From: Rhodobiaceae bacterium
GTDB taxonomy: Bacteria; Pseudomonadota; Alphaproteobacteria; Parvibaculales; Parvibaculaceae
Assembly (NCBI GenBank): GCA_002401305.2
Contig: NVSO02000092.1
Span: 1 to 9,186, forward strand
Direction: 5' to 3'
Length of the DNA: 9,186 bases
Below are positions 6,066-9,186 of the stretch, in pieces. The stretch's first letter is position 1; the number at the start of each line of letters is the position of its first letter. The notes under the pieces are model-generated. The model was not told the origin of the DNA, did not search any database, and worked only from the letters and a program-made list of their open reading frames with translations. The translations under genes and the position numbers were made by a program.

Positions 6066-8216
6066 ATGTTTAAAGTTACACGTGAAGAAATTGAATGGGG
6101 CGGTCGTCCGCTCATCATCGAAACGGGCAAGGTTGCTCGTCAAGCAGACGGTGCGGTTTTCGTAACCTACGGAGAAACCACTGTCCTCGCCACGGTTGTT
6201 GGCGCACGCACCCCCAAGGAAGGCATCGACTTCTTCCCTCTGACGGTGAACTACCAAGAGAAAACATACGCAGCGGGTAAAATTCCCGGTGGCTTCTTCA
6301 AACGTGAAGCCCGTCCAAGCGAAAAAGAGACATTGATCTGCCGATTGATTGACCGTCCAATTCGTCCGTTGTTCCACCCGTCCTACAAAAATGAGACCCA
6401 AGTCGTTGCGACTGTAATGTCTCATGACCTGGAAAATGAAGCCGACATTGTTGCCTTGATTGCAACCTCTGCTGCGCTCACCATTTCTGGTCTCCCATTC
6501 TTGGGCCCAATCTGTGGCGCCCGCGTTGGCCTTATTGAGGGCGCTTATGTTCTCAACCCAACCATGGATGAGATGGATGACAGCGAGCTTGACCTCGTTG
6601 TTGCTGGTACTGAAGACGCTGTGCTGATGGTTGAGTCACAAGCGAAAGAATTGTCTGAAGACGTAATGCTCGGCGCTGTGATGTTCGGTCATGAAGCTTT
6701 CAAACCAGTTCTCGACGCAATTGTTCGCCTTGCTGAAGTCGCTGCTAAAGAGCCACGCGATTTGGTCATCGAAGACAATTCAGAAGTTGAAGCAAAAGTA
6801 GCTGGTTTGGTCGAAGCTGACCTGCGCGCTGCCTATCAAATTGCTGACAAAAAAGCTCGCGTTGAAAAAATCAATCAGTCTCGCGACAAAGCAAACGAAG
6901 CTTTGAGCGCTGATTATGACAGCCAAAAAATTGGTGGCGCTTTCAAAAAAGCTGAAAAGAAAATCGTCCGTGGGTCGATTATCGCAACCGGCAAACGTAT
7001 CGATGGTCGTGACCTCGACACCGTGCGCGCGATTGAATCAGAAGTACACGTTCTACCGCGTACACACGGTTCAGCTTTGTTCACCCGCGGTGAAACCCAA
7101 GCTCTTGTTGTTGCAACATTGGGTACAGGCGATGATGAGCAATTCATCGACGCTCTGGAAGGCACGTACAAAGAAAACTTCCTATTGCATTACAACTTCC
7201 CTCCTTACTCAGTAGGTGAAGTAGGTCGTTCTGGCTTTACCAGCCGCCGCGAAATCGGCCACGGTAAATTGGCTTGGCGTGCTCTTAAAGCTGTTTTGCC
7301 AACCAAGGAAGAATTCCCGTACACATTGCGGATTGTTTCTGAAATCACAGAATCAAATGGTTCTTCTTCAATGGCAACCGTTTGTGGTGCGTCATTGGCG
7401 ATGATGGATGCTGGTGTACCGATCAAGCGTCCAGTTGCGGGTATCGCAATGGGCCTCATCAAAGAAGAAGAGGGCCTCGCAGTTCTCTCCGACATCTTGG
7501 GTGACGAAGATCATCTCGGCGACATGGACTTTAAAGTGGCGGGTACATCTGAAGGCATTACGTCTCTTCAAATGGACATCAAAATTACCGGCATCACTAA
7601 AGACATCATGGAAAAAGCTCTGGATCAGGCTAAAGCTGGCCGGAACCACATTCTAGCTGAGATGGCTGGCGCTCTTACTGAAGCCCGTCCTGAACTCGGT
7701 GAGTTTGCTCCCCGTGTTGAAGTGGTCATGGTACCAAAAGACAAAATCCGTGAAGTGATCGGTGCTGGTGGTAAAGTTGTTCGCGAAATTGTTGAGAAAA
7801 CAGGCGCGAAAATCGACATCTCCGATGACGGTACAATCAAAGTAGCCTCTTCCGATCAAGCAGCAATCGCTGCCGCAATCGATTGGATCAAAGGTCTAAC
7901 TGCTGAGCCTGAAGCCGGTGTGGTCTACAAAGGTAAAGTTGTGAAGGTTGTTGAATTCGGCGCCTTCGTAAACTTCTTTGGTCCAAAAGACGGTCTGGTT
8001 CACATCTCGCAGCTTAAACCTGAAAAGGTTGAGAAGGTGCAGGACGTTGTGAACGAGGGCGACGAGATCTACGTCAAGCTTTTGGGCTTTGATGATCGTG
8101 GCAAAGTGCGTCTCTCCATGAAGGCGGTTGATCAGGAATCTGGCGAAGCTTTCGCTGATTTCGAAGATGAGCCTCCCCGTAAAAGAAGTCGCGGACGTAG
8201 TCGCTCAAGAGATTAA
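6066..8216 (+). CDS. pnp: polyribonucleotide nucleotidyltransferase (PNPase)
   Basis: A 716-residue 3'-5' phosphorolytic exoribonuclease. It releases nucleoside diphosphates from RNA, can also add 3' tails, and takes part in mRNA decay and small-RNA turnover, often with RNase E. The first RNase PH domain (about 10-145) contains [18 protein letters not shown] (71-88) and [11 protein letters not shown] (93-103). A helical linker spans about 240-300. The second, catalytic RNase PH domain (about 308-545) has [13 protein letters not shown] (311-323), [14 protein letters not shown] (332-345), [16 protein letters not shown] (392-407), [13 protein letters not shown] (429-441) and the acidic block [16 protein letters not shown] (479-494). 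A KH domain (about 550-610) carries the loop IGAGGK (565-570), and an S1 domain (about 619-687) follows. The protein ends in a short Arg/Ser tail. TAGGA at 6055-6059 supports ATG 6066. The length is normal for the family, with no visible defect. Confidence 0.99.
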   Translation: MFKVTREEIEWGGRPLIIETGKVARQADGAVFVTYGETTVLATVVGARTPKEGIDFFPLTVNYQEKTYAAGKIPGGFFKREARPSEKETLICRLIDRPIRPLFHPSYKNETQVVATVMSHDLENEADIVALIATSAALTISGLPFLGPICGARVGLIEGAYVLNPTMDEMDDSELDLVVAGTEDAVLMVESQAKELSEDVMLGAVMFGHEAFKPVLDAIVRLAEVAAKEPRDLVIEDNSEVEAKVAGLVEADLRAAYQIADKKARVEKINQSRDKANEALSADYDSQKIGGAFKKAEKKIVRGSIIATGKRIDGRDLDTVRAIESEVHVLPRTHGSALFTRGETQALVVATLGTGDDEQFIDALEGTYKENFLLHYNFPPYSVGEVGRSGFTSRREIGHGKLAWRALKAVLPTKEEFPYTLRIVSEITESNGSSSMATVCGASLAMMDAGVPIKRPVAGIAMGLIKEEEGLAVLSDILGDEDHLGDMDFKVAGTSEGITSLQMDIKITGITKDIMEKALDQAKAGRNHILAEMAGALTEARPELGEFAPRVEVVMVPKDKIREVIGAGGKVVREIVEKTGAKIDISDDGTIKVASSDQAAIAAAIDWIKGLTAEPEAGVVYKGKVVKVVEFGAFVNFFGPKDGLVHISQLKPEKVEKVQDVVNEGDEIYVKLLGFDDRGKVRLSMKAVDQESGEAFADFEDEPPRKRSRGRSRSRD

Positions 8217-8249
8217 GTCTATATAATATAAGGGTTTTTCTCTGGTGAT

Positions 8250-8266
8250 AAGATGAGTGTCATCTT
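8250..8266 (+). other. small hairpin in the pnp 3' tail
   Basis: AAGATGA (8250-8256) pairs perfectly with TCATCTT (8260-8266) around the triplet GTG. It lies 33 bases after the pnp stop and before the main terminator, with no T-run of its own. It could protect the 3' end of the message or be part of a short 3'-derived RNA. Confidence 0.4.
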
Positions 8267-8302
8267 TGAAACGGAGATAAGTTAAAGCTCTTTTAAGCAT
8301 AA

Positions 8303-8345
8303 GAAGAGAGGGTAGCTGTTATAGCTTCCCTCTCTTCGTGTTTTT
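8303..8345 (+). terminator. intrinsic terminator of the pnp operon
   Basis: GAAGAGAGGG (8303-8312) pairs perfectly with CCCTCTCTTC (8328-8337). After one T/T mismatch the stem continues with AGCT (8314-8317) against AGCT (8323-8326), closing on the 5-base loop 8318-8322. GTG and five T residues (8341-8345) follow. It lies 87 bases after the pnp stop and 57 before the next gene, so it should separate the nusA-pnp cluster from the DUF4893-type gene. Confidence 0.85.
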
Positions 8346-8401
8346 GGCGAGACCGTGGTGGAACCTGGGGGGGATTTGGCAACGAGAATGATGAGACGAA
8401 T

Positions 8402-9094
8402 ATGATGATGAAACGAAAGCAAACAGGCGATTTCTGGTCACCCATAAAAGCCTTTGTTCTTACCGTATCGCTCCTGTGTGTAGGCGCGTCCCTGCCCGCA
8501 TCTGCAGAAACAGAAGAAGGTGGACTGCCGTCAGAATACAATTGGCGCAATGTCATCACCCAGACCGATAAAGAACGCCTCTCTAATTTGGACGAAGCAA
8601 TTGCTCAGGGGACGGAAGAGAGCTATGCGACCAGCGCTTCAATTTCCCAGCGCGCAGCCCTCCACAGGGTCATGAGCGCCCCTGCAACACGCATCAAAGA
8701 TCAAGATCTGATGGGTTGGTGGGGATGTCGCACCATCAAAGTGGGGGGGCCTCTTTCGGGGCTTGTCGTCTATCCCTTCTTCGATTGCCGAGTGCGCGTC
8801 ATCGATGGATTTCTATTTTTTGAAAAGCGCTCGGGGTCTCAGCGTATTTCTGGTCGCCTCTACCATAAGGACGCAACAACCCGGCTGCTTCTGGGCGCGC
8901 CTACCTATAATGACGACCCACAGCGTGCCTATTCAGGTCCAGAAGGCGGCATCACCGACCCTCAGAAACAGGACAAAATTGGCGTGCTCTCCGTCCTAGA
9001 AGATGGCCGTGTGCGGATTGTCTTTCCCTATCCAGTGTTAGAAAGCACTTTTGATATATTGGAAATGCGCCGACCAGAAACCTTGCACCGCTGA
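8402..9094 (+). CDS. exported DUF4893-type protein of unknown function
   Basis: A 230-residue protein with a likely Sec signal peptide: basic start MKRK, hydrophobic core about 17-30 (AFVLTVSLLCVGAS) and a signal peptidase I site ASA|ET after residue 35. No lipobox is present, since Cys26 lacks a small residue before it. The mature part has the pattern I associate with alphaproteobacterial DUF4893: an N-terminal helix with DKERLSNLDEAIAQ (56-69), then GWWGCRTIKVGG (105-116), YPFFDCRVRV (124-133), GSQRISGRLY (145-154), LLLGAPTY (162-169) and the closing VRIVFPYPVLESTFDILEM (204-222). Cys109 and Cys129 could form a disulfide in the periplasm. The beta-rich second half suggests a lipocalin-like fold, but this is a guess. 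Three ATGs in a row (8402, 8405, 8408) and a poor ribosome binding site leave the exact start open by up to two codons. It ends in tandem in-frame stops TGA-TAG. No function is known, and it looks unrelated to the RNA genes before it. Confidence 0.85.
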   Translation: MMMKRKQTGDFWSPIKAFVLTVSLLCVGASLPASAETEEGGLPSEYNWRNVITQTDKERLSNLDEAIAQGTEESYATSASISQRAALHRVMSAPATRIKDQDLMGWWGCRTIKVGGPLSGLVVYPFFDCRVRVIDGFLFFEKRSGSQRISGRLYHKDATTRLLLGAPTYNDDPQRAYSGPEGGITDPQKQDKIGVLSVLEDGRVRIVFPYPVLESTFDILEMRRPETLHR

Positions 9095-9114
9095 TAGCGG
9101 CAAGTCAGGCGTCC

Positions 9115-9163
9115 CCCAAACAAAACGCGGCCCCGGATCATCCGGGGCCGCGTTTTGTTTGGG
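9115..9163. terminator. bidirectional intrinsic terminator, 22-bp perfect stem
   Basis: The left arm at 9115-9136 (CCC, AAACAAAA, then a CGCGGCCCCGG core) is the exact reverse complement of the right arm at 9142-9163 (core, TTTTGTTT, GGG), around the 5-base loop ATCAT. The GC core is followed by T-rich sequence on both strands, so it should stop transcripts of the DUF4893-type gene and of any convergent gene beyond the window edge. It starts 20 bases after the stop codon of that gene. Confidence 0.92.
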
Positions 9164-9186
9164 TAGGAAGAGCGTCTTAGAAGGGC

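Noticed and set aside
8253..8285. Ten-codon frame (MSVIFETEIS) after pnp
   Set aside because: It has no good ribosome binding site and its start lies within the 8250-8266 hairpin; frames this short are expected by chance.

Overview
The window is a piece of an alphaproteobacterial chromosome of moderate GC. It carries the translation and RNA-decay cluster normally found downstream of nusA, in the order ylxR-type gene, infB, rbfA, truB, rpsO, pnp, all on the + strand. A gene for a small exported protein of the DUF4893 type follows. Four things point to Alphaproteobacteria: the fused YlxR/L7Ae-like protein directly before infB, the alphaproteobacterial style of the IF2 N-terminus, the 'DNHSRRGLL' variant of S15, and the DUF4893 protein. 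I cannot assign an order or genus from sequence alone.

Layout: 26-781 encodes the two-domain RNA-binding protein. Two bases later infB (784-3786, 1000 residues) encodes initiation factor IF2. A 187-bp gap contains a strong stem-loop with a GUGA loop. Next come rbfA (3974-4510) and truB (4507-5430), joined by an ATGA stop/start overlap, then rpsO (5447-5716) after 16 bp. A 349-bp gap follows (5717-6065). It opens with a nested rpsO terminator and continues as a densely structured leader up to the pnp ribosome binding site. pnp (6066-8216) ends in an 87-bp tail closed by an intrinsic terminator at 8303-8345. The DUF4893-type gene (8402-9094) is followed by a 22-bp perfect inverted repeat (9115-9163) that should terminate transcription in both directions.

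The genes fit together functionally. IF2 starts translation, RbfA matures the 30S subunit, TruB makes pseudouridine 55 in tRNA, S15 nucleates 16S rRNA folding, PNPase degrades and processes RNA, and the YlxR-type protein probably binds RNA in the same setting. No CRISPR, insertion sequence, tRNA, rRNA or phage gene was seen.

The coding content is ordinary core genome, and I see no new protein system. The parts most worth a second look are non-coding: the rpsO-pnp interval, with a nested terminator, several hairpins and a possible switch involving the pnp ribosome binding site; the infB-rbfA stem-loop; and the pnp 3' tail, which could release a short RNA. All structures were folded by eye and no thermodynamic or comparative test was possible.
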